Below, piece after piece: positions 1-5,424 of a DNA stretch of 9,355 nucleotides. The position numbers and the translations under genes are program-made. The stretch comes from UBA4716 sp002438865 (GTDB lineage Bacteria > Bacillota > Clostridia > UBA1381): the NCBI GenBank assembly GCA_937907325.1, contig CALERO010000096.1, forward strand, positions 1-9,355, written 5' to 3'. How positions within the stretch are numbered: the first letter of the stretch is position 1; every line of letters starts with the position of its first letter. The notes under the pieces were generated by a model that was not told the origin of the DNA, did no database searches, and saw only the letters and a list, made by a program, of their open reading frames with translations.

Positions 1-683
1 TATGAGCTTGCTGCGGATACATCGCCGACAACCGCCGAATTTTTAATATCGGCAGATGAATATCCGACAACACCTATAAGACCGCCTCTGTAGCCGTAAC
101 ATGAAACGTTTGCTGTGCTGTAGCAGTTCTCAACCGTAACTGCGGTGTCGTTTGCATATCCCAAAAATGCGCCGCAGCCCTGGTTTGCGTTCTTTGTTGT
201 AAATGTTACGTTTGCGTTGTCGCCGATAATTGCGCAGTTTATAAAGTTTGCCTCGCCCCCGTCGGCATATCCTGCGATAATTGCGGCAGATACGTATGTA
301 CCGCCGTAGCTCTTATTATAATTAAGCGATACGTTCGGGTTTTCAAAAACAGTGTCACGCACCGTACCGTTAAGCGTTGAAATCAACGCCGTGTGCGTTG
401 TATCGTCCGTTGTATTTTCGCTGATTGAAAGGTTTGAAATCTTGTAGCCGTTTCCGTCAAAATCACCGTTAAGGCTTGCAATAGGCGACATTTCGGTGTC
501 AGTCATATCAATGTCGCATAAAAGCTCGATTGCGCCCGTTATGTCCCGATCCGCAAGAGCCGCAAGTTCGGCGGCGGTTCTGATTTCGATGTCAGTACTT
601 TCGGCAGCTGCAAATACAAAGTTTGTAAATACAGAAACCAGCATTGCGGCTGATAATACCGCAGATAAAAGTTTTTTCTTCAT
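1..683 (-). CDS. Secreted surface protein with GLUG-like repeats, 3' part outside the window
   Basis: The minus-strand frame is open from an ATG at 683 to the window edge (227 codons seen, no stop), so only the N-terminus is present. AAGGAG lies 8 bases before the ATG. Residues 1-26 form a classic signal peptide: a KKK start, a hydrophobic core, and a likely cleavage after FVFA or AA, so the protein is exported. The mature part is rich in Asn, Gly and short beta-strand-like units. Near 72-85 it reads LNGDFDGNGYKISNLSI, and near 198-222 it reads GGLIGVVGYSSADIKNSAVV, which is the look of GLUG repeats in Gram-positive adhesin-like surface proteins. The leader carries a cobalamin riboswitch. From family knowledge, clostridial surface proteins under B12 riboswitches often carry a C-terminal DUF4430 transcobalamin-like domain, so B12 capture is a reasonable inference. 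That domain would lie outside the window. Surface location is well supported; the ligand is inferred. Confidence 0.85.
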   Translation of the reverse strand, partial: MKKKLLSAVLSAAMLVSVFTNFVFAAAESTDIEIRTAAELAALADRDITGAIELLCDIDMTDTEMSPIASLNGDFDGNGYKISNLSISENTTDDTTHTALISTLNGTVRDTVFENPNVSLNYNKSYGGTYVSAAIIAGYADGGEANFINCAIIGDNANVTFTTKNANQGCGAFLGYANDTAVTVENCYSTANVSCYGYRGGLIGVVGYSSADIKNSAVVGDVSAASS

Positions 684-714
684 GTAGTTCTCTCCTTATG
701 TTTATTATACAGCC

Positions 715-797
715 GATTGCAAAATAACGTCGGGTCGATGAGGGCATCGACCCCTACGGCATATTGTACACCGTAAGCGTACAGCTGTTTTACAATC
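715..797. repeat. Small palindromic intergenic repeat (REP/MITE-like)
   Basis: The core is a perfect 9-bp inverted repeat, GGGTCGATG (732-740), AGGG loop, CATCGACCC (745-753), followed by CTACGG. Further dyads lie beside it: TACGG 755-759 with CCGTA 771-775, and TGTAC 765-769 with GTACA 779-783. The outer ends GATTGCAAAA (715-724) and TTTTACAATC (788-797) are inverted repeats matching at 9 of 10 bases. The core resembles the dispersed GTAGGGGTCGATG-type palindromes I know from clostridial intergenic regions. It sits in the untranslated leader of the surface protein. Repeat status cannot be proven from one copy, and the outer boundaries are my estimate. Confidence 0.55.
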
Positions 798-824
798 AAC
801 CGATTTACCTATATATAAAAGCCG

Positions 825-865
825 AAAAAACGGCTGTAACCTTTTAAGTTACAGCCGTTTTTTTT
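825..865 (-). terminator. Strong intrinsic terminator in the riboswitch leader
   Basis: CGGCTGTAAC (831-840) pairs perfectly with GTTACAGCCG (848-857) around a 7-base loop, flanked by an A-run on the left and eight Ts on the right, so it can act in both directions. On the minus strand it lies about 75 nt past the cobalamin aptamer and about 140 nt before the surface-protein start codon. This is where a transcription-attenuating expression platform would be. It could also stop rightward transcripts, but no rightward gene precedes it. Confidence 0.8.
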
Positions 866-898
866 GCAACACAACAAAGACGGAAGTATTCCTCCGTC
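866..898 (-). terminator. Weak hairpin with U-rich tail after the B12 aptamer
   Basis: On the minus strand GACGGAGG (898-891) and CTTCCGTC (886-879) form an 8-bp stem with one G-U pair and an AATA loop. It is followed by TTTGTTGTGTTGC, a U-rich but interrupted tail. It may be a first, weaker terminator or part of the riboswitch expression platform. The 5' arm contains GGAGG, which resembles a ribosome binding site, but no convincing start codon follows. Confidence 0.4.
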
Positions 899-939
899 AT
901 TTTGAAAACACACGCCGTAAGTCCGCAGCGGTCTTTTCA

Positions 940-1119
940 GCACTTTAAGTATGTCTCCCGGCTTGTACGTCATAACTCTGTTTTGTCTTCCCGAAAAAAT
1001 CAGTGACTGCCCTTGCGGGCGTAAAACAGCGCTCTGTACTTACGGTGGCGGCACCGCATATGATTTGCACACATTTCCATCTTAGCCGACGAAAAAATAT
1101 CCGCCGGAGCTTAAAGCAC
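940..1119 (-). promoter_or_regulatory. Cobalamin (B12) riboswitch aptamer
   Basis: Read on the minus strand, this 180-nt stretch holds the hallmarks of the Rfam cobalamin family. They come in order: a GGTG...CACCG element near 1057-1043, GCGCTGT near 1031-1025 (the usual CGC-ACTGT block), TCACTG near 1006-1001 (usually GCCACTG), CGGGAAG near 993-987, and the B12 box AAGCCGGGAGACATAC at 964-949. The closing P1 stem is GTGCTTTAAG (1119-1110) with CTTAAAGTGC (949-940), ten pairs including two G-U. A consensus promoter begins just upstream. Ligand binding normally lowers expression of the gene downstream, here the secreted surface protein at 683. The exact sub-class (adenosyl or methyl/aquo cobalamin) cannot be told by eye. 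Confidence 0.88.
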
Positions 1120-1135
1120 TTCACAGATACTGATA

Positions 1136-1164
1136 ATTATACCATAGCCGCAAGCAAATTTCAA
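1136..1164 (-). promoter_or_regulatory. Sigma-A promoter of the riboswitch leader
   Basis: On the minus strand TTGAAA (1164-1159) and TATAAT (1141-1136) are separated by exactly 17 bases. Transcription would begin near 1129, ten or so bases before the P1 stem of the cobalamin aptamer. This supports the riboswitch and its leftward orientation. Confidence 0.85.
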
Positions 1165-1196
1165 GAGTTTAGATTGCTGTTTTACGGCGTTAAAGC

Positions 1197-1226
1197 GTAT
1201 TGAAACAAAAAATATCGGGAATAATT
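1197..1226 (+). promoter_or_regulatory. Possible sigma-F-like (forespore) promoter for the BofC-like gene
   Basis: GTATT (1197-1201), a 15-base spacer and GGGAATAATT (1217-1226) fit the Bacillus sigma-F pattern GYWTA-N15-GGNRANANTW in all but one position. The start would fall near 1232, ahead of the ATG at 1260. No good sigma-A -10 was seen here: TTGAAA at 1200-1205 has only AATTGT at 17 bases. The motif is degenerate and AT-rich, so a chance match is possible. Confidence 0.35.
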
Positions 1227-1259
1227 GTAAATGAATATTTCGGAAAGGAATGAAAATAA

Positions 1260-1607
1260 ATGAAAATATTAAAGAATAGCCTTATAATTTCATCATACTT
1301 ATTATTGACGGCGGTATTTTTTGCCGGCGGATACGCAATCGGAAACACGCAAGGGAAAAATGCGGCTCCCATGCCCGCCGATACGGATACCGTCAGCGCC
1401 GTTTCGCAGGGGAGAATATATTTTCTTGCGCTTGAGGACGGAACTCTTAATCTGTATCGCATAAGCGGCGGCGAAAGAGAGGTTATGGAAAGTGAAAAAA
1501 TAGCGGAGGACATATATCCGTCATCTGATATTAAAGAGCTGAAAAACGGCATAACATTTGACAATCTGCCGGACGCACAGCTCGTATTCGAGGATTTTGT
1601 ATCGTAA
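1260..1607 (+). CDS. Small membrane-anchored protein with BofC C-terminal-like domain
   Basis: 115 residues. AAAGGA (1244-1249) lies 10 bases before the ATG. Residues 7-28 are one hydrophobic segment ending AGGYAIG, so the protein is a type II membrane protein or is exported with an uncleaved signal. A Pro/Ala/Asp-rich linker (about 33-49) leads to a compact domain at 50-115 that reads GRIYFLALEDGTLNLYRI, then YPSSDIKELKNGITF and a terminal VFEDFVS. That pattern (GxIxxxxxDGxxxLY, then LPxxDxxxLxxGI, then LED.xS) resembles the C-terminal domain of BofC, the sporulation protein that restrains SpoIVB. BofC itself is somewhat longer, so this may be a shorter relative with another role. A sigma-F-like promoter upstream would fit. 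The gene stands alone between the divergent riboswitch promoter and groES. The coding call is good; the family is moderate. Confidence 0.7.
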   Translation: MKILKNSLIISSYLLLTAVFFAGGYAIGNTQGKNAAPMPADTDTVSAVSQGRIYFLALEDGTLNLYRISGGEREVMESEKIAEDIYPSSDIKELKNGITFDNLPDAQLVFEDFVS

Positions 1608-1711
1608 ATATGAACATTTTGTTAAAATGTGCATTTACAGGAAAACAGAGAATACGAGAGAAAAAGAGAGATATTTAAAGAAAATACCGTAAAATATCAA
1701 AAAAACGGCGG

Positions 1712-1740
1712 TTGATTATTGATACAAAACAGTCCATAAT
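1712..1740 (+). promoter_or_regulatory. Sigma-A promoter of groES-groL
   Basis: TTGATT (1712-1717), 17-base spacer, CATAAT (1735-1740). The predicted start near 1747 falls at the edge of the CIRCE operator, so bound HrcA would block initiation. Confidence 0.75.
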
Positions 1741-1747
1741 ACACTTA

Positions 1748-1774
1748 TCAGCACTCAATGAATGAGAGTGCTAA
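1748..1774 (+). promoter_or_regulatory. CIRCE operator (HrcA binding site)
   Basis: TCAGCACTC, 9 bases, GAGTGCTAA. It matches the CIRCE consensus TTAGCACTC-N9-GAGTGCTAA at 17 of 18 arm positions; the one change is at position 2 of the left arm. It lies between the promoter and groES, the usual place. The heat-shock repressor HrcA is not in the window. Confidence 0.95.
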
Positions 1775-1807
1775 CAATCAAAGTGAATTATTTAAGGAGG
1801 CTTATAT

Positions 1808-2092
1808 ATGAACATCAAACCATTGGCTGACAGAGTAGTTATAAAAATGCTCGAAGCAGAGGAAACAACAAAGGGCGGTATTATTTTAACGTCCAAAGCA
1901 CAGGAAAAACCGCAGGTAGCGGAGGTAGTTGCCGCAGGTCCGGGCGGAGTTGTTGACGGTAAGGAAGTCGTTATGGAGGTTGCTGTCGGAGATAAGGTTC
2001 TTATTTCAAAGTATGCCGGCACGGAAGTTAAGGTTGACGGCGAAGAATATACGATTTTAAGACAGTCCGACATTCTTGCAAAGGTTGAATAA
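1808..2092 (+). CDS. groES: GroES, 10-kDa co-chaperonin
   Basis: 94 residues, the usual length for the family. An AAGGAGG (1794-1800) precedes the ATG by 7 bases. GroES forms a heptameric lid on GroEL in the cytoplasm and closes the folding chamber. The N-terminal NIKPLADRVVIK strand, the mobile loop at about 17-34 with the GroEL-contacting IIL at 25-27, the VAAGPGGVVDGKE segment, and the closing EYTILRQSDILA are all present. It is followed after 18 bases by groL and shares the CIRCE-controlled promoter, so it is heat- and stress-induced with it. Nothing is missing or unusual. Confidence 0.98.
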   Translation: MNIKPLADRVVIKMLEAEETTKGGIILTSKAQEKPQVAEVVAAGPGGVVDGKEVVMEVAVGDKVLISKYAGTEVKVDGEEYTILRQSDILAKVE

Positions 2093-2110
2093 TAAGGGAG
2101 GAAATATATT

Positions 2111-3736
2111 ATGGCTAAGGAAATTAAATACGGACAGGAAGCAAGACGTGCGCTTGAACAGGGTATCAACCATCTTGCCGATACTGTAAAAATTACATTG
2201 GGTCCCAAAGGCAGAAATGTTGTTTTGGGAAAGAAATTCGGCTCACCGCTTATCACAAATGACGGTGTTACAATCGCAAAGGAAATCGAGCTTGAAGACC
2301 CGTTTGAAAATATGGGCGCACAGCTTGTTAAAGAAGTTGCCACAAAGACAAACGATGTTGCCGGCGACGGTACAACAACCGCTACTCTTCTTGCACAGGC
2401 ACTCATAAGAGAGGGCTTGAAGAACGTTGCGGCAGGCGCAAATCCGATGGTAGTAAGAAAAGGTATCCAGAAGGCTGTTGACAAGGCTGTTGAAAAGCTT
2501 ATCGCATCGGCTAAAAAGGTATCGGGTAAGGACGACATAGCAAGAGTTGCGGCTGTATCGGCGGCAAACGAGGAAATCGGCGTACTTATTGCGGACGCTA
2601 TGGAAAAGGTTACATCGGACGGCGTAATCACCGTTGAAGAATCAAAGACTGCCGAAACATATTCGGAAATCGTTGAAGGTATGCAGTTTGACAGAGGATA
2701 CATCACTCCGTATATGGTAACGGATACGGATAAGATGGAGGCTGTTTTGGACGATGCGCTTATCCTTATCACTGATAAGAAGATTTCAAATATCCAGGAA
2801 ATTCTTCCGCTTCTCGAACAGGTTGTTCAGGCAGGCAAGAAGATGGTTATTATCGCAGAGGACGTTGAGGGCGAAGCTCTTTCGACTTTGATAGTAAACA
2901 AACTCAGAGGCACATTCACCTGCGTGCCTGTAAAAGCACCGGGATTTGGCGACAGACGTAAGGAAATGCTTCAGGATATAGCAATTCTTACGGGCGGACA
3001 GGTAATCAGCGAGGAACTCGGTCTTGAGCTTAAGGATACACAGATGGAACAGCTCGGACGTGCAAAGCAGGTAAAGATACAAAAAGAAAATACGATAATC
3101 GTAGGCGGGGCAGGCTCAAAAGAAGCTATTGCAGACCGTGTAAGAGTTATCAGAAATGCAATTGAAACAACAACCTCGGAGTTCGATAAGGAAAAGCTCC
3201 AGGAAAGACTTGCAAAGCTTGCCGGCGGAGTTGCTGTTATCAGAGTAGGTGCCGCAACGGAAACCGAAATGAAAGAAATGAAATTAAGAATTGAGGACGC
3301 ACTCGCAGCAACAAAGGCAGCCGTTGAAGAAGGTATAATCGCAGGCGGCGGCACAAGCTATATCGACGTTATCCCCGAAGTTGAAAAGCTTCTTAAGGAA
3401 ACAGAGGGCGATGAAAAGACAGGCGTTCAGATTGTTGTAAAGGCTCTTGAAGAACCGGCATGGCAGATTGCAAAGAATGCAGGTCTTGAGGGCGCTGTAA
3501 TTGTTGATAAAATCAAAGCTTGCCCGGTCGGCGAGGGTTATAACGCACTCACCGCACAGTATGGCAATATGATTTCAATGGGTATCGTAGACCCTGTAAA
3601 GGTTACACGTTCGGCATTGCAGAATGCGGCATCTGTCGCATCGATGGTGCTTACAACGGAGAGCGTTGTGGCAGATAAGCCCGAACCTCCCGCACCGGCT
3701 CCGGCAATGGATCCCTCAATGGGCGGAATGTATTAA
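2111..3736 (+). CDS. groL: GroEL, 60-kDa chaperonin
   Basis: 541 residues, a normal full length. AAGGGAGG (2094-2101) lies 9 bases before the ATG. GroEL is the ATP-driven double-ring chaperonin that folds proteins inside the chamber capped by GroES. Visible hallmarks are the nucleotide-binding LGPKGRNVVL (30-39), DGVTIAKEIEL (51-61) and AGDGTTTAT (84-92, with the Asp at 86 matching E. coli Asp87). The apical region has the typical APGFGDRRKEML, and the second equatorial half contains EDALAATKAAVEEGIIAGGG. The tail ends PSMGGMY, a short form of the usual GGM-rich C-terminus. It is the second gene of the groES-groL operon and ends at a strong hairpin terminator. As the only chaperonin seen here it is likely the essential housekeeping copy. 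Confidence 0.99.
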   Translation: MAKEIKYGQEARRALEQGINHLADTVKITLGPKGRNVVLGKKFGSPLITNDGVTIAKEIELEDPFENMGAQLVKEVATKTNDVAGDGTTTATLLAQALIREGLKNVAAGANPMVVRKGIQKAVDKAVEKLIASAKKVSGKDDIARVAAVSAANEEIGVLIADAMEKVTSDGVITVEESKTAETYSEIVEGMQFDRGYITPYMVTDTDKMEAVLDDALILITDKKISNIQEILPLLEQVVQAGKKMVIIAEDVEGEALSTLIVNKLRGTFTCVPVKAPGFGDRRKEMLQDIAILTGGQVISEELGLELKDTQMEQLGRAKQVKIQKENTIIVGGAGSKEAIADRVRVIRNAIETTTSEFDKEKLQERLAKLAGGVAVIRVGAATETEMKEMKLRIEDALAATKAAVEEGIIAGGGTSYIDVIPEVEKLLKETEGDEKTGVQIVVKALEEPAWQIAKNAGLEGAVIVDKIKACPVGEGYNALTAQYGNMISMGIVDPVKVTRSALQNAASVASMVLTTESVVADKPEPPAPAPAMDPSMGGMY

Positions 3737-3749
3737 TAGGAAATAAATG

Positions 3750-3788
3750 AAAAACGGCTGTAAAAGTTTAACTTTTACAGCCGTTTTT
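3750..3788. terminator. Bidirectional intrinsic terminator between groL and the pseudouridine synthase gene
   Basis: CGGCTGTAAAAG (3755-3766) pairs perfectly with CTTTTACAGCCG (3772-3783) around TTTAA, flanked by As on the left and Ts on the right. It lies 14 bases past the groL stop and just past the stop of the convergent gene, so it can end both transcripts. Its core AAAACGGCTGTAA is shared with the terminator at 825-865. Confidence 0.9.
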
Positions 3789-3793
3789 GTGCT

Positions 3794-4678
3794 TTAAAGC
3801 TTATCCCAAAAATCACGCATATCGGGGTAAAGCTCGGAATGAAACTCCATTTTTTCTTTACTGACGGGGTGCACAAGCTCAAGGTAGCACGAGTGGAGCG
3901 CCTGGCGGTCGAACAAGCTGTGGTTTTCCTCGCCGTATAGCCAGTCGCCCAAAAGCGGACAGCCTATATGGCTCATATGTACCCGTATCTGATGTGTTCT
4001 GCCTGTTTCAAGCTCCAGCGAAACAAGGGAATAACCGCCTTTCGTTTCTATCACCTCGTAATGCGTGACGGCACGCTGTCCGTCATTGGCCACGCATCTT
4101 TTTATAAAGCTTTCTCTTTTTATCGGCTCGCATATCGTGCCTTCGTCCGTAAGCGTACCGCATACTATTGCGGTGTATCTGCGCTTAAGTGTATGAGTTT
4201 TTATCTCATCGCACAAAAGTGCATGCGAATAGCTGTTCTTTGCAATGCACATAACGCCCGAGGTGTCCTTGTCAAGCCTGTTTACCGCACGGAAAACGTG
4301 TTCCTCGCCTTTCTCACGCCAATAATACATAAGCGCATTTGCAAGCGTATTATCGACATTGCCGGGGGAGGGGTGGGTCGGCATATGCGGCGGCTTGTTT
4401 ACTATTATTATGTCCTCGTCCTCGTAAATCACCTCAAAATCAAGCTTTACGGGGATAATATTCTCCGACTGCTCATCATAAATCGAAATTTTGAGCATAT
4501 CGCCGTTATGTAATATATGCGTTACAAATTTCCGCTCTCCGTTTAACGTTATTCCGTCCTCATACATTTTCAGATTTTTTATAAGCGTGCCTGACATTCT
4601 GCATCGGTTGGTGAGAAAATCCTTTATTGTTCTGCCGTCGTCGGCAGAATTTATTTTGTATTCCAGTATGCGTTTCAT
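3794..4678 (-). CDS. RluA-family RNA pseudouridine synthase
   Basis: 294 residues from the chosen ATG at 4678, which has GGAGG five bases upstream. An upstream in-frame ATG at 4777 would add 33 residues, but it reads through a hairpin and has no ribosome binding site. The enzyme converts specific uridines in rRNA (or tRNA) to pseudouridine. Residues 1-67 look like the S4-like RNA-binding domain common in this family. The catalytic domain follows: EDIIIVNKPPHMPTHPS (88-104), the signature RLDKDTSGV (134-142) with catalytic Asp136, and the C-terminal GRTHQIRVHMSHIGCPLLGD (226-245). These point to the RluA/RluD branch, but the target position cannot be told, so no gene symbol is given. It is convergent with groL and downstream of hpf, separated from it by a hairpin. 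Confidence 0.95.
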   Translation of the reverse strand: MKRILEYKINSADDGRTIKDFLTNRCRMSGTLIKNLKMYEDGITLNGERKFVTHILHNGDMLKISIYDEQSENIIPVKLDFEVIYEDEDIIIVNKPPHMPTHPSPGNVDNTLANALMYYWREKGEEHVFRAVNRLDKDTSGVMCIAKNSYSHALLCDEIKTHTLKRRYTAIVCGTLTDEGTICEPIKRESFIKRCVANDGQRAVTHYEVIETKGGYSLVSLELETGRTHQIRVHMSHIGCPLLGDWLYGEENHSLFDRQALHSCYLELVHPVSKEKMEFHSELYPDMRDFWDKL

Positions 4679-4698
4679 TAAAACCTCCGTTCGGGCAA

Positions 4699-4736
4699 AA
4701 TAAAAGACCGCTTTTCCCTCTGTGCGGTCTTTTATT
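4699..4736 (-). terminator. Hairpin between hpf and the pseudouridine synthase gene
   Basis: AATAAAAGACCGC (4699-4711) and GCGGTCTTTTATT (4724-4736) form a perfect 13-bp stem with a 12-base loop. On the minus strand the 3' arm ends TCTTTTATTTT, a usable U-tract. It would end the hpf transcript. It also lies only about 20 bases before the synthase start codon, with no promoter in between, so it may work as an attenuator in that gene's leader. Confidence 0.65.
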
Positions 4737-4737
4737 C

Positions 4738-4793
4738 CGTTGTCCGGGACAACGTATTTCATAGTACCGAAATGCAAAAATTGAGCATTTCGG
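4738..4793. repeat. Two inverted repeats upstream of the hairpin
   Basis: CGTTGTCC-G-GGACAACG (4738-4754) is a perfect 8-bp dyad around one base. CCGAAATGC (4767-4775) and GCATTTCGG (4785-4793) form a perfect 9-bp stem with a 9-base loop. Neither has a T-run, so they are not ordinary terminators. They may be RNA structures at the hpf 3' end or operator-like sites. Confidence 0.5.
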
Positions 4794-4804
4794 GAGCAGG
4801 CAGT

Positions 4805-5344
4805 TTAATCAACCGACTCAATCAGCGCATATCGTCCGTCTTTGCGCTTATATACTACATTCATTTCATTAGTCGTTATATTCTTGAATACAAAGAATGT
4901 ATGACCGAGCAAATTCATTTGCAATACGGCTTCCTCTGCCGACATCGGCTTTATGTGGAAACGTTTTACCTTTACAATATCAAAGTGATCCGTGTCCTCG
5001 CCGCCGGTGTATTCCTCACCGCTTATCAGCTTGTCGCTCAAAGCCGCATCTTTGCGGATTTTCTTTGCAAGGCGTGTTTTATTCTTACGTATCTGGCGTT
5101 CAATAACGTCTACAATATTATCTATTGCCGCAAGAATGTCTTTGTCCGATTCCTCCGCACGGTATATCATACCTCCGGCATATATCGTCGCTTCGATGTA
5201 ATCGTTATCCTTGATCGTTCCGAGAACAACTCTTGCTTCCGACTCATCTTTAAAGAATTTGTCAAGCTTGCCGAGTTTCTTCTCAACATAATCCCTTACC
5301 TTGTCCGTCAAGTCAAACTTTCTCGCAATAATTGTAAACTTCAT
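4805..5344 (-). CDS. hpf: Ribosome hibernation promoting factor, long form
   Basis: 179 residues, typical of the long HPF of Gram-positive bacteria. AAGGGG (5358-5353) precedes the ATG at 5344 by 8 bases. The factor binds the decoding centre of idle ribosomes and pairs them into inactive 100S dimers in starvation or stationary phase. The N-terminal HPF/RaiA domain (1-100) starts MKFTIIARKFDLTDKVRDYVEKKL and has basic helices near 83-98. A linker (about 101-124) follows. The C-terminal dimerisation domain (125-179) reads VKRFHIKPMSAEEAVLQM, then HTFFVFKN and YKRKDGRYALIE, matching the family. It follows a small Nif11-like gene after 79 bases and may be partly co-transcribed with it. The gap contains dyads that could regulate it. 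Confidence 0.97.
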   Translation of the reverse strand: MKFTIIARKFDLTDKVRDYVEKKLGKLDKFFKDESEARVVLGTIKDNDYIEATIYAGGMIYRAEESDKDILAAIDNIVDVIERQIRKNKTRLAKKIRKDAALSDKLISGEEYTGGEDTDHFDIVKVKRFHIKPMSAEEAVLQMNLLGHTFFVFKNITTNEMNVVYKRKDGRYALIESVD

Positions 5345-5375
5345 ACAATCAACCCCTTGCTGTGTGTATTTTTCG

Positions 5376-5424
5376 GCAGAATAATTTCTGCTTTGTTATA
5401 TGTATACCACACTTTTGCAAAAGT
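5376..5424 (-). promoter_or_regulatory. Dyad-rich upstream region of hpf, possible promoter or operator
   Basis: A perfect 14-bp palindrome ACTTTTGCAAAAGT occupies 5411-5424, touching the stop codon of the upstream gene. A second dyad GCAGAA-TAAT-TTCTGC lies at 5376-5391. On the minus strand TTTAAC and TATACA are 16 bases apart across the first palindrome, a weak sigma-A-like pair. The palindrome lies in the spacer of that candidate, as an operator would. Sequence alone does not decide this. Confidence 0.35.

Noticed and set aside
844..900. 18-codon minus-strand frame in the riboswitch leader starting MTEEYF
   Set aside because: There is no Shine-Dalgarno sequence before its ATG, and it runs through two terminator hairpins. 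A leader peptide cannot be excluded but is not supported.
831..1119. Six-base complementarity between the aptamer P1 5' strand and the terminator loop (CTTAAA)
   Set aside because: It would suit an antitermination switch, but six AT-rich pairs are too few to claim without folding.
1003..1203. 66-codon rightward open frame
   Set aside because: It overlaps the cobalamin aptamer and its promoter on the opposite strand, has no ribosome binding site, and its protein is basic and unlike any family I know.
1614..1630. ACATTTT-GTT-AAAATGT hairpin after the BofC-like gene
   Set aside because: It is a 7-bp AT-rich stem without a T-run, too weak to call a terminator.
1792..2772. 326-codon minus-strand open frame under groES-groL
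   Set aside because: It is the antisense shadow of two certain chaperonin genes, with a Ser/Thr/Ala-rich composition typical of such shadows.
4679..4777. 33-residue N-terminal extension of the pseudouridine synthase
   Set aside because: The upstream ATG has no ribosome binding site and the extension reads through a 13-bp hairpin. The ATG at 4678 has GGAGG at proper distance and starts the S4-like domain.
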